Of a DNA stretch of 64,000 bases, positions 7,976-17,889 are shown in pieces. Below the pieces are notes generated by a model, which was not told the origin of the DNA, did no database searches, and saw nothing but the letters and a program-made list of their open reading frames with translations. Origin of the DNA: Bacillota bacterium. Lineage in GTDB: Bacteria; Bacillota; Ch66; Ch109. The translations under genes and the position numbers were made by a program. The stretch's first letter is position 1. Each line of letters starts with the position of its first letter. The DNA lies in contig JABLWZ010000001.1 in the NCBI GenBank assembly GCA_013178275.1, forward strand, positions 248,001 to 312,000. Direction: 5' to 3'.

Positions 7976-8491
7976 CTACATCTTTGGTATCCTGATCTTG
8001 CTCACCATCAGGGCCGAAAGCGAAACCATCACAAAAGCCATGGCCCAGAAAGGAAGGCGGTTGGCGATAAGCATGGCGGCGGCGATCAATCCGCCGGCGA
8101 TGGTTATGGGCACCCCCAGGAAGTGGTCCCCGATGTTCAGGATGTTGAACCGCGCCAGTCGGATCGCTCCACAGGCGGCGAAAAGAATCGCGATCACCAG
8201 TCCCCAGACCCCAAGCGGCGGGTTCAGTACCGCGGCGTAAGCCAGGATAGCGGGGGCAACTCCAAAAGATACCAGGTCCGCCAGGGAATCCAGTTCCTTG
8301 CCGAAGTCAGAACTTACACCCAGTCTCCGCGCCAGGTTGCCGTCGACCCGGTCCAAAGCGGCGGACAGCAGAATGGCGATAGCGGCCAGGGTAAAACTCC
8401 CACTCATGGTGTAGGTAAGGGACAGTATGCCCAAAAGAAGGTTCATCAAGGTAAACGCGTTTGGTACCATCGGTTTTACTGGAGGTCTCAT
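7976..8491 (-). CDS. pssA: CDP-diacylglycerol-serine O-phosphatidyltransferase
   Basis: Makes phosphatidylserine from CDP-diacylglycerol and serine at the cytoplasmic membrane. The 171-residue protein has the CDP-alcohol phosphatidyltransferase signature D-x2-DG-x2-AR-x8-G-x3-D-x3-D, seen as DRVDGNLARRLGVSSDFGKELDSLAD (about 46-71, with all key Asp present), and about five membrane helices. ATG at 8491 follows GGGAGGGCAAAATAGC, which overlaps the end of psd. The gene order psd-pssA is common in Firmicutes and gives the two-step route to phosphatidylethanolamine. Confidence 0.95.
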   Translation of the reverse strand: MRPPVKPMVPNAFTLMNLLLGILSLTYTMSGSFTLAAIAILLSAALDRVDGNLARRLGVSSDFGKELDSLADLVSFGVAPAILAYAAVLNPPLGVWGLVIAILFAACGAIRLARFNILNIGDHFLGVPITIAGGLIAAAMLIANRLPFWAMAFVMVSLSALMVSKIRIPKM

Positions 8492-8492
8492 G

Positions 8493-9125
8493 CTATTTTG
8501 CCCTCCCTATTATGGTTTCTCCACCCTTGACCTGGTCTCCTTTTTTTACCTCTATCTCAATATCAAGCGGAAGGTAGACTTCCGTACATGAACCGAATTT
8601 GATAAGACCGAACCGGTCTCCCCTCTGCATCTCATCCCCCGGCTGCACCCAGCATACCACTCTTCGGGCGATCAGGCCAGCGATCTGGGTCACCATTATT
8701 TTATGACTTCCGTTGCTTATCCCCAAACGGTTCTGCTCGTTTTCAGCCGATGCCGCTTCCTGGAACGCCGGCAGGAACTTCCCCTTCCGGTAATCGAGGT
8801 GCTCCACCCGGCCCTGCATCGGGGTCCGGTTTATATGGACGTTGAATATGTTTAAAAAGATCGAAACCCTCTGGGCCTCCGCGTGGAGGTAGTCCCCTTC
8901 GTACACCTTTTCGACACGCTGCACCACCCCGTCGGCCGGGGAGACTATCAGGCCTGGATCCTGGGGTATCACCCTCGCCGGGTTGCGGAAGAAAAACGCG
9001 ACGAACAGCAGCAGGATGATCGGGATTATAACCACCCAGGGGCGCCACAGGTAGGTCACTACACAGACAACCGCCAGCACCCCGATATAGACAAAACCTT
9101 CTACAGCTATCGGGAAATCCCGCAT
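8493..9125 (-). CDS. psd: Phosphatidylserine decarboxylase proenzyme
   Basis: Decarboxylates phosphatidylserine to phosphatidylethanolamine. About 210 residues, the short form of the family: two N-terminal membrane helices (about 9-47), the IVSPADGVV motif, HINRTPMQGRVEHLDYRKGKF, and near the C-terminus the self-cleavage site KFGSCTEVYLP, where the Gly-Ser bond is cut to form the pyruvoyl group. The residue after the site is Cys rather than the more usual Arg or Thr. The start at 9125 is preferred because GGGGGTAGAT lies upstream; ATG at 9137 is an alternative. Transcribed just ahead of pssA. Confidence 0.93.
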   Translation of the reverse strand: MRDFPIAVEGFVYIGVLAVVCVVTYLWRPWVVIIPIILLLFVAFFFRNPARVIPQDPGLIVSPADGVVQRVEKVYEGDYLHAEAQRVSIFLNIFNVHINRTPMQGRVEHLDYRKGKFLPAFQEAASAENEQNRLGISNGSHKIMVTQIAGLIARRVVCWVQPGDEMQRGDRFGLIKFGSCTEVYLPLDIEIEVKKGDQVKGGETIIGRAK

Positions 9126-9227
9126 ATCTACCCCCATTTTAAATACTCTAACTCATTTTATCACCTTTCGGTGCGCGGGGAAAGCCCCCGATCCAATTGG
9201 CCTTATGATTATATATATGTAAAAACT

Positions 9228-9256
9228 TAAAAGGCACCCCACGGCCGGGCACCTTT
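9228..9256 (-). terminator. Probable terminator upstream of psd
   Basis: An imperfect hairpin (AAAAGG-ca-CCC paired with GGG-ca-CCTTTTTT) with T-runs on either strand. It lies downstream of the hypothetical gene ending at 9388 and upstream of psd, so it most likely ends the former on the minus strand. Confidence 0.55.
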
Positions 9257-9261
9257 TTTAC

Positions 9262-9362
9262 GCTATCGGAAAGTATATTAGGGGACTTTCCGATGCAAGC
9301 AAGTGCAACTTGGGCTATCGCTTGCACCAGAGGCTTGGCGATAGCCAAGTTTTCTTCGTGTG
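9262..9362. repeat. Internally deleted copy of the dispersed repeat (inverted)
   Basis: Read on the minus strand this 100-base stretch starts with GAAGAAAACTTGGC-TATC-GCCAAG, the left-end hairpin of the large repeat. It runs through a GCAAGCGATAGCCCAAG bridge into TTGCACTTGCTTGCATCGG and the right-end hairpin CGGAAAGT...ACTTTCCG (9267-9292), ending TAGCG. Copy 2 of the large repeat (25855-28199) begins and ends with the same two motifs, so this looks like a short derivative with the middle removed. It sits between a gene stop and its terminator. Confidence 0.7.
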
Positions 9363-9387
9363 CCTTCTTTATATAGTCGTGCTTCAA

Positions 9388-9774
9388 TTATGCGAATCCG
9401 ACCAGTTTGAACTTCTTCTTGTAGGCGGGTGGAAAACGCCTTGACCGGGAGGGTTGAAACAGGCCCAGAAATTTTTGCTTGCGCGGTTCCGGGAGCCTCT
9501 CCCACCCCTCGGTGACGAGTGTTATCCGGTCGATGTCCAACTCCGCCAGGTGTTTCAATACGCGGCAGAACTCCCGGCAGTTGGCCGGGATGGGGAGATT
9601 CAACGGCTGCTGCACCTTGGTGCACTTGGCTATCTGCGATATAAGCTGAAGCGATAACAGTTTGAAGTACTGTTTTTCTTCCAGATGTGCGATCGGAATA
9701 AAGTCCAGGGTGACCGTGATATTTGATTCAGAGTCGTTCTCGGGTCGGTATTCTTGATTAAGTTTTAGGTTCAT
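9388..9774 (-). CDS. Hypothetical protein (128 aa)
   Basis: A soluble protein of about 128 residues with no recognised domain. It has an acidic, polar N-terminus (KLNQEYRPENDSESNITV), a central mixed helix/strand part, and a basic C-terminus rich in Arg and Lys. The start is placed at 9774 because CGGAGGG lies 11 bases upstream, inside the longer frame that opens at 9798. The repeat fragment at 9262-9362 lies just past its stop. Confidence 0.6.
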   Translation of the reverse strand: MNLKLNQEYRPENDSESNITVTLDFIPIAHLEEKQYFKLLSLQLISQIAKCTKVQQPLNLPIPANCREFCRVLKHLAELDIDRITLVTEGWERLPEPRKQKFLGLFQPSRSRRFPPAYKKKFKLVGFA

Positions 9775-10043
9775 ATGGAAAGCTTCCCTCCGGGTCAAAT
9801 CTGCTGGAAATTCTAAAGGCGAAATGTGTCGAATCGTGAAGATATGCTTGGGTTAATCTGATTTAGATTCTCCTTTAATTCGACGTCAGATTTTCCATTC
9901 CTGCCAGGTTATGATTAATTTCTTAAAATCCTACCTGAGTCCTAAACCCCAAGTAGTATACGGATTGGAAGGACTAGGACCAGGGTTTTTTCCGATGCCT
10001 CTGCCGCCGGTTCCAGGTGGGTTCATTTCCCCCGGCAATCTCT

Positions 10044-12989
10044 TCAACTGGTCTCTGGGACCGCTTTCGGTGCGTCACCCATCCAATCGCGGAGCCGGTT
10101 TCTGATGGCTGGAAACTCCCCGCGCAGGTGGTGGTTGACCGGGAGTGATCTCAGGAACCTCCTCCCGTATGCCTTGTCGATTATCCGGTTGTCCATGATG
10201 ACCACCATCCCCCGATCGTTCTGAGTCCTGATAAGTCGACCGAATCCCTGTTTAAGGCGCAGGATGGCCTGGGGCATGGTGTAGCTGTAAAAGCCGTTTC
10301 GGTTTCTCCGCTCCAGGGACTCCAGGCGGGCTTCCACTATCGGAAGGTTCGGGGTCCCGAACGGGAGCTTCACGATCACCACGCAGCTTAAGGCCTCCCC
10401 CGGGATGTCCACCCCTTCCCAGAGGCTGCTGCTGCCCAGTATAACCGCCCGCGGGGTCTCCCGGAACTCCTCCAGGAGCCTCGACTGCCCCCCGTCGATG
10501 TTGTGTCCCAGTACCAGGATGTCCTCTTCCTCCAGGGCGTTCTTGACCCGGTAATAGGTTTCCCGCAGCAGGTAGTTTGAGGTGAACAGCACCAGCGTCC
10601 TCCCCTTCACCATGCTGACCAGGTCGATCAGTATCGGGGCGATGGCCGAGGCAAACCCCTCGTCCCCCACCCGCGACGGATCGGGAAGCCCCCGGGGGAT
10701 GTAGAGCAGTGCCTGTTTTTCAAAGCTGAACGGGGAATCCAGCTGCAGCCGGGACAGCTTCTTTTCGGACCGGTCCAGGCCCACCCGCTCGATAAAGTAG
10801 TTGAAGCTGTTCTCCACGGTGATGGTGGCCGAGGTCAGGACGACCGTCTTCTTGGGTATAAACAGCAGCGAGTTCAGGTACTCCTCGACCTCGACCGGGG
10901 ATGCCTTCAGGTACACCAGCTGTCCGCTCCCCCGCTCCTCTATCTCCGCCCAGTGAACCCAGCCGGACTGTTCCAGCGCCATGACCTGTTCGAGGTTGGT
11001 GATCAGCTTTCGCCCCAGGATGATCCTGGCGGATAGTTCACGGCGGTTTCCGCTCCAGGTTTCCTCTCCCTCCAGCTCGGGGATTCTCGACTCCAGCTGT
11101 TCCAGTTCGGACATCAGCTGCCGCATCCCCGCCGCCAGGTTGTCCAGTGCTATCTCGATCTGGTTCCATTCGCTGTTTTCCCGGTGCCCGGGGAGCAGCC
11201 TTAGGTACTGGCGGCTGTAACCCGTGTTTCCGGACTGCCGGTTGATATACTGCTTGAGACTGGAAAAAAAGCGCTCGGCCAGGCGCTGGCATTCCTTGAC
11301 GGCATCCGCCGCCGGCGACAGCAGGGCCTCGCTGTTTGGTCCCGTCTCAGGCACCTGGCTCCAGAACCCCCGGTCGATCTCCTGCCGAAGGTTGGCCAGG
11401 ATGCCGCTGGGACCGGAGTACCCCTGGTGGTAAAGGTAGCGCAGGAAATTCATCATTGCCGATTCGCCGACCTGGACCCCCAGGTGCTCGCTGGCCAGGT
11501 CTTCCAGGTGGTGCGCCTCGTCGATCACCAGCCGCTCGTAGGCCGGCAGGACCTTGGACTCGGCGTTGAGGTCCGAAAGCATCAGGGCGTGGTTGGCCAC
11601 TATCAGGTCGGCCTCCTCCCACTGGCGCCGGGAGCGCATGAAGAAGCAGCGGTCCTGGAAATGGGGACACTTTCGCCCCCAGCAGGATTCGGCGTCCGAT
11701 CCGACCATGTGCCACCAGGGCTGGTTGTCGGTCAGGTTCAGTTCCCGGCTGTCGCCGGTGCTGGTCTGGTTGATCCAGCTCAGGAGCCGGATAAAGAAGC
11801 TCTTCTGCTCGGGCTCGTACACGTTCCTTTCGGGGTGGAGCCCGTACCACCTCCGCAGGCACAGGTAGTTGTTCCGGCCCTTGGCCAGGGCTATTTTTAA
11901 GTTTGCCAGCTTCTCTCTGGAGATTATCTCCTGGATCGGGTGTTGCTCATCGTCGGCGAGCAGCCCCAGGACCGTCTGCAGGAGCGGCAGGTCGTGCTCC
12001 AGCAGCTGCTGCTGCAGGGTCAGGGTATGGGTCGAGACGACCACCCGCTGCCGGTTGGCCATCGCCCAAACCACCGAGGGCAGGAGGTAGGCCAGCGACT
12101 TTCCGCTCCCGGTCCCCGCCTCCACCAGCAGGTGGCAGTCCTGGTTTAAGGCCTCGGCGACCTGCTGCAGCATCGTAAGCTGCTGGGGGCGTATCTCAAA
12201 GTCGGGAAATATCTGGGAGCAGGGGCCATCGGGAGCGATCATCCCCTCCAGCAGATCCGTCGGGATTTCCACGGTTTCCGTGTATTTTTCCTCCCGCCCC
12301 GGCCTCGGGGGAGAGAAAAACTCATCCTGGTCCGCGGCCGGCTGGGTGCTGTCCGGCCGGTTGAGTTCGAGCGAAAAAAACCTCCGGGTCTGATAGCCCT
12401 CAAGGTGGGTGAAGTAGTCGAGGAGCGGCCAGCTGAAGGTGCGCCCGATCTGGTTGATCTCGTTGAGCAGCGACGGGTTCCATTGCTTAAGCTGCCCGTC
12501 CAGCTTCTGAAACAGCCGGGCGGTCAGCCGGGCGTCGTCGAGCGCCCGGTGGTAGTTGTCGGACTCCAGTCCCAGCCAGCGGGTGATCGCGGCCAGTCGG
12601 TAGCTGCCCGCCTGGGGATAGACGATCCGGGAAAGTTCGAGCGTGTCCAGTGAGGGGTTGGTCATCTTCTGGCCCAGTTTGGCCTGGATGAATCCCAGGT
12701 CAAAACCGGAGTTGTGGGCGATCAGGGTGTGGCCGCCGACGAAATCCAGGAACCGCGGCAGCACCTGTTCGATCTCGGGGGCGTCCTCGAGATCGGAGCT
12801 GGTAAGGCCGGTGATGCGGGTTATCACCCGAGGGAGTTCTCCCATCGGCCGAATGAGGGAATGGAATTCCAGAGCCGGCTCTCCCCCGGAGAGCTTCACA
12901 GCGGCTACCTCGATGATCTCGTCTCTCCCCGGGATGAGGCCGCTGGTCTCGATGTCTATCGCCACAAGTCCGTCCTGGTAATCCGCCAA
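10044..12989 (-). CDS. dinG: DinG-family helicase with N-terminal DnaQ-type exonuclease domain
   Basis: A 981-residue fusion typical of Firmicutes. Residues 1-170 form a DEDDh 3'-5' exonuclease (VAIDIETSG, HNSGFDLGFI, HRALDDARLT). The rest is an XPD-like superfamily 2 helicase with Walker A EAGTGSGKSLAYLLPS, DEAHH as Walker B, and a GFGRLIRTQNDRG motif VI. Cysteines in SCWGRKCPHFQDRCFF plus an upstream Cys (YLCLRRW) could hold an iron-sulfur cluster, as in E. coli DinG. It is expected to unwind or process replication and repair intermediates. The start is TTG at 12989. The glycogen cluster lies upstream on the same strand, but a functional link is unlikely. Confidence 0.93.
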   Translation of the reverse strand: MADYQDGLVAIDIETSGLIPGRDEIIEVAAVKLSGGEPALEFHSLIRPMGELPRVITRITGLTSSDLEDAPEIEQVLPRFLDFVGGHTLIAHNSGFDLGFIQAKLGQKMTNPSLDTLELSRIVYPQAGSYRLAAITRWLGLESDNYHRALDDARLTARLFQKLDGQLKQWNPSLLNEINQIGRTFSWPLLDYFTHLEGYQTRRFFSLELNRPDSTQPAADQDEFFSPPRPGREEKYTETVEIPTDLLEGMIAPDGPCSQIFPDFEIRPQQLTMLQQVAEALNQDCHLLVEAGTGSGKSLAYLLPSVVWAMANRQRVVVSTHTLTLQQQLLEHDLPLLQTVLGLLADDEQHPIQEIISREKLANLKIALAKGRNNYLCLRRWYGLHPERNVYEPEQKSFFIRLLSWINQTSTGDSRELNLTDNQPWWHMVGSDAESCWGRKCPHFQDRCFFMRSRRQWEEADLIVANHALMLSDLNAESKVLPAYERLVIDEAHHLEDLASEHLGVQVGESAMMNFLRYLYHQGYSGPSGILANLRQEIDRGFWSQVPETGPNSEALLSPAADAVKECQRLAERFFSSLKQYINRQSGNTGYSRQYLRLLPGHRENSEWNQIEIALDNLAAGMRQLMSELEQLESRIPELEGEETWSGNRRELSARIILGRKLITNLEQVMALEQSGWVHWAEIEERGSGQLVYLKASPVEVEEYLNSLLFIPKKTVVLTSATITVENSFNYFIERVGLDRSEKKLSRLQLDSPFSFEKQALLYIPRGLPDPSRVGDEGFASAIAPILIDLVSMVKGRTLVLFTSNYLLRETYYRVKNALEEEDILVLGHNIDGGQSRLLEEFRETPRAVILGSSSLWEGVDIPGEALSCVVIVKLPFGTPNLPIVEARLESLERRNRNGFYSYTMPQAILRLKQGFGRLIRTQNDRGMVVIMDNRIIDKAYGRRFLRSLPVNHHLRGEFPAIRNRLRDWMGDAPKAVPETS

Positions 12990-13091
12990 GGCCTGTCCAC
13001 CAACCTTCGGCTCCTTTTATGACGATTACCATTATACTGGATGGCAGGTTAACTTCAAAGGATTTTATTTCCCTGGGAATGGTGGTTTTTT

Positions 13092-14540
13092 TTATTCAAC
13101 GCTAACTTTGTAGTACAGGGCGATATATTCCAGGGCTGAACGTTTCCAGGAATAGTCAGCATTCATCCCCCTTTTTACTAACTGGCTCCATTCCTCGGGT
13201 TTACGGTAAAAAGCCAATGCCCGCTGGCAGGTTTCCAGCATTTCCGAAGCCTGGTAGCCACGAAATACGAATCCGTTGCCTTTTCCCGATGAATCGCCGA
13301 CATCCAGCACCGTGTCCGCCAGTCCCCCGGTCGCCCGGACCAGCGGCACTGTCCCGTACCTCAGCCCGATCATCTGGGTAAGCCCGCAGGGTTCGTAACG
13401 TGAGGGCACCATAAGTATATCGGCCCCGGCATAGATGCGGTGAGCCAGAGGATTGGAAAAGATCGAATTGAACGAGCAGCGCCCGGGAAATCTCGCCGCC
13501 AGCTGCGAAAGCTGGCCCTCGGTCCCCGGGTCCCCGGTCCCCAGCACCGCCACCTGGGTGCCCTCCTGCAGCAGCGCCGGGAGCACCTCCAGCAGGAGAT
13601 CGATCCCCTTCTGCTCGGCCAGACGGCTGACCACCGCCAGCAGCGGCGCGTCGGAATCCTCCAGCCCCAGCTCCTGCCGCAGTCTCTTCTTGTTGCTGTA
13701 CTTGCCGAGGCCAGAGCCGCCGGAGTTATATGCCGGGCTGATCCACGGGTCGCTTTCGGGGTTCCACTCCTTTTCGTCTATCCCGTTTAAGATCCCGTAG
13801 AACCTCTCCGCCCTCGCCCGTATCTCTCCCTCCAGTCCGAAACCCAGTTCCACCTCCTGGACCTCCCGGGCATAGGTGGGGCTGACCGTGGTGACCAGGT
13901 CGGCGGCCCTTATCCCCCCCTGCATCAGGTTGATGCCGCCGTGAAACTCCAGGTACCCCGACAGCTCCGGGTGGTCATCCAGCCCGAGCTGCTCCCGCTG
14001 GGAGACATCGAACCGTCCCTGGTACCCCAGGTTGTGGATGGTGAAGACTGAACGCACGGGTTGATAGAAGGGGTCATCCCTCATGAGGGTTTTCAGGTAG
14101 ACGGGGATCAGGGCGGTATGCCAGTCGTTGCAGTGGATGACCTCGGGATGGAAAGAGATGCTTTTCAGCATCTCCAGGGCCGCGCGGCAGAAAAAAGCGA
14201 ATCGCCGGGCGTTGTCTGGATAATCGCTCCCACCCGGCTCACCGTATAGTCCGTCCCGGTTGTAGAGTTCCTGGTTGCCGATCAGGTATACCCGGAGACC
14301 TTCGAGGTTCCCCTCCCAGATCTGCGCGCGGTCCTCGTCCGGTCCCAGTCTCACCCTTATCCCCTCGCCGGTCTGAGTGAACCGCTCCCGCCATGGGTCG
14401 ACGCATCTGTAAGCGGGGAGGACCACCCTGATGTCGTGGCCTGCGGACATAATCGCCCGGGACAGGGAAGCCGCCACATCCGCCAACCCGCCGGTCTTGG
14501 CGAAGGGGTTCACCTCGGCCGCCGCAAGCAAAATCCTCAT
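13092..14540 (-). CDS. glgA: Glycogen synthase (ADP-glucose type, GT5)
   Basis: Transfers glucose from ADP-glucose to the growing alpha-1,4-glucan. 482 residues, standard length. The N-terminal substrate loop is MRILLAAAEVNPFAKTGGLADV with the KTGGL motif, and the C-terminal GT-B domain carries VPSRYEPCGLTQMIGLRYGTVPLVRATGGLADTV with the catalytic Glu. ATG at 14540 follows GGGAGGTGTCCTG, 18 bases after the branching-enzyme stop, so translation is probably coupled. It is the last gene of the glycogen cluster. Confident by sequence signature. Confidence 0.96.
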   Translation of the reverse strand: MRILLAAAEVNPFAKTGGLADVAASLSRAIMSAGHDIRVVLPAYRCVDPWRERFTQTGEGIRVRLGPDEDRAQIWEGNLEGLRVYLIGNQELYNRDGLYGEPGGSDYPDNARRFAFFCRAALEMLKSISFHPEVIHCNDWHTALIPVYLKTLMRDDPFYQPVRSVFTIHNLGYQGRFDVSQREQLGLDDHPELSGYLEFHGGINLMQGGIRAADLVTTVSPTYAREVQEVELGFGLEGEIRARAERFYGILNGIDEKEWNPESDPWISPAYNSGGSGLGKYSNKKRLRQELGLEDSDAPLLAVVSRLAEQKGIDLLLEVLPALLQEGTQVAVLGTGDPGTEGQLSQLAARFPGRCSFNSIFSNPLAHRIYAGADILMVPSRYEPCGLTQMIGLRYGTVPLVRATGGLADTVLDVGDSSGKGNGFVFRGYQASEMLETCQRALAFYRKPEEWSQLVKRGMNADYSWKRSALEYIALYYKVSVE

Positions 14541-14558
14541 CAGGACACCTCCCTGCCG

Positions 14559-16154
14559 TCAGGAAAAGTACCGGTAATCCAATCGCGGGAAGAGGGGATG
14601 GAGCGACTCCAGCCGGCTGACCGTTTCTTCCAGGCCGGCCTCGTCGACGTCCGCGGCGACCAACCGCTGATACAAAAGCGAGAAGTTGGCCAGGTGCTGC
14701 TTGAACCGCTCCTTGGCGTATTCCACCGTGGTGCGGTTGTTCATGATAAACGCCCAGTCGCTGCTCTGGGCCAGCAGCAGCTCACGCAGGGCCTGGTTCA
14801 GGGCCCGGAGCCTGACGCCTTCCGCGCTCGGGTAGCGGGCCACCAGTTCCCCCATCTGCTCGGCCGCGGCGTACAGGTGCGGGTATACCCAGTCGTTGGT
14901 CTTGTTGAGCCAGGTGCTGTAGTATCCCTGGCTGCCCCAGGAGGACGGGGCCGGAACGCTCACCGGGTTCTCGGGATAGAGCTTGGCGTACTCCCCCGGG
15001 GTGATCATCTGGACCTCATCCTGGGCGCTTATCAGCCGGATCACCTGCTCCAGCCACAGCGGGCCCTCGAACCACCAGTGACCCAGCAGTTCGGCGTCAT
15101 AGGCGGAAACCACCAGCGGCTCCCGGTCCATTTCATCGCACATCCGGGAACACCGTTCGGTGATCTGGGACACGAAGTCCTGGGCGTGCTGCCGCGCACG
15201 GTCAAATGCGATATGGTAATCATAGGGATGTTTTTGCAGTCCCTTGTCGCTGACCCGGTAGTATTTGAACCCGGTGAAGGTGCGGATGCCCGCCGGGTCG
15301 ATGTACGGCGCGATATAGGACAGGTCGAGGTCGAACCCCAGGTCGCGGTAGAAGTCCCGGTACACCGGGTCTCCCGGGTAACCCGTCTGGGCGCACCATA
15401 CCTGGCGGGAGGTATCCTGGTCCCGTCCAAACGCCAGCATCCCGTTGGGCGTGGTTATGGGGGCGTGCACCCCGTAGGGGCTGGCGGGCTCCGCCTGTTC
15501 GACCCCGGAGGTGTCGATGAAGAAGTACCCCAGGCCGTGCTTCAGCAGCTCTTTTTCCAGCCCCGGGTAGTAGGCGCACTCGGGGAGCCAGATGCCCTGG
15601 GGGGATCGGAATAGGAACTCGCGGTAGGTCTCCACCCCCACCCGGATCTGGGTGTTTATCGACCGGGTATCCGCCTGCATCAAGGGGAGAAACCCGTGGG
15701 TGGCGGCACAGGTGATTATCTCGAGCCGGCCCTCGTCCTGGAACCTCCGGAAGGCGCTGACCAGGTTGCCCCGGTACCGTTTGAAGAACAGGTCTTCGAT
15801 GTGGTGCAGCCTGGCTCGGTAAAAACGGGCCAGCTGGTGGAAATGGGGGTGACCCCAGGTCCTTATCTTTTCCTTGTCCGCAAGCTCCAGGGCTTTCTTT
15901 AGGTATCGGTGGTAGCGGTTCTGCAGAAACCCGTCCGAGAGCATGGCGAGGAGGGTTGGAGACAGGGTCATCGTAAGTCGAAAGTCGATCTTTTCCTCGG
16001 TCAGGTGTTCAAAGGCCATGAGCAGGGGGACGTAGGTTTCGGTAATGGCCTCGAACAGCCAGTTCTCCTCCAGGCAATAATCCTTTTCCGAGTGCCGTAC
16101 ATAGGGCAGGTGGGCGTGAAATACCAGCATTAAAAGTCCATTAGTCAAACTCAT
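14559..16154 (-). CDS. GH57-family 1,4-alpha-glucan branching enzyme (DUF1957)
   Basis: 531 residues with the GH57 seven-stranded barrel. The nucleophile Glu lies in GIWLPECAYYPG and the acid/base Asp in VVSAYDAELLGHWWFEGP. HAHLPYVRH is at the N-terminus, and a C-terminal DUF1957 helical domain runs from about residue 430. In this family the enzyme introduces alpha-1,6 branches, replacing GH13 GlgB. ATG at 16154 follows AAGGTGGTGA. It is nine bases beyond DUF4912 and just ahead of glgA, which supports a role in glycogen assembly. Confidence 0.93.
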   Translation of the reverse strand: MSLTNGLLMLVFHAHLPYVRHSEKDYCLEENWLFEAITETYVPLLMAFEHLTEEKIDFRLTMTLSPTLLAMLSDGFLQNRYHRYLKKALELADKEKIRTWGHPHFHQLARFYRARLHHIEDLFFKRYRGNLVSAFRRFQDEGRLEIITCAATHGFLPLMQADTRSINTQIRVGVETYREFLFRSPQGIWLPECAYYPGLEKELLKHGLGYFFIDTSGVEQAEPASPYGVHAPITTPNGMLAFGRDQDTSRQVWCAQTGYPGDPVYRDFYRDLGFDLDLSYIAPYIDPAGIRTFTGFKYYRVSDKGLQKHPYDYHIAFDRARQHAQDFVSQITERCSRMCDEMDREPLVVSAYDAELLGHWWFEGPLWLEQVIRLISAQDEVQMITPGEYAKLYPENPVSVPAPSSWGSQGYYSTWLNKTNDWVYPHLYAAAEQMGELVARYPSAEGVRLRALNQALRELLLAQSSDWAFIMNNRTTVEYAKERFKQHLANFSLLYQRLVAADVDEAGLEETVSRLESLHPLFPRLDYRYFS

Positions 16155-16162
16155 TCACCACC

Positions 16163-16525
16163 TTAGGGAGATAACGCGTAAACGTGCAGCTGCACCTCTG
16201 GTCTCGCCCCGAAAGGACGCGGCATCAGGACGGTGTTGCTGGTCAGGCCGGCTATCGTGATCTCGGCACAGATCGAAGCGCCCGAGGGTACCTTCAGGTA
16301 CAGGGAACCCGTCCGGGCATGCAGCGGAACCTGGTTTATGAATGGCCCTTCTATCTCCGTATGGCTGTCGGGCAGCCGGTTAAGAATCAGAAAGAACTGC
16401 TCGTGGCCTGACCAGATCTCCTCGGATATCTCCCAGAAGGCGAACAGATTCTTGGCGTCACAAGGCAGGATTATCAGGCGGTTTACCCCGTAACTCTCGG
16501 GAAGCACCAGATCAGTCTTCTTCAT
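16163..16525 (-). CDS. DUF4912 domain protein in the glycogen operon
   Basis: About 120 residues. The LIILPCDAKNLFAFWEIS opening and a beta-rich core ending in EVQLHVYALSP match DUF4912, a small immunoglobulin-like domain often found next to DUF1957 branching enzymes. A role in carbohydrate binding or regulation is a guess from context. The start at 16525 is chosen because GAGGAG lies nine bases upstream; the longer frame (16549) would overlap glgC. It lies between glgC and the GH57 branching enzyme. Confidence 0.8.
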   Translation of the reverse strand: MKKTDLVLPESYGVNRLIILPCDAKNLFAFWEISEEIWSGHEQFFLILNRLPDSHTEIEGPFINQVPLHARTGSLYLKVPSGASICAEITIAGLTSNTVLMPRPFGARPEVQLHVYALSP

Positions 16526-16538
16526 GGCGAAAGGCTCC

Positions 16539-17771
<1,233 letters not shown>

Positions 17772-17889
17772 GGTTCATTCCCTCCATCGAACTGTTGGCT
17801 ATGAATGGCTCTATTTCTATTCTATTCCGCTCTCTTTTTTTCCTTCCAGAAATCTTCGGCCGGCGGGAAGAAAAAAGCCAAGCCGGGTA

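Noticed and set aside
9148-9387. A 79-codon minus-strand ORF running through the short repeat copy.
   Set aside because: It is made of the dispersed repeat and a terminator; not a protein gene.
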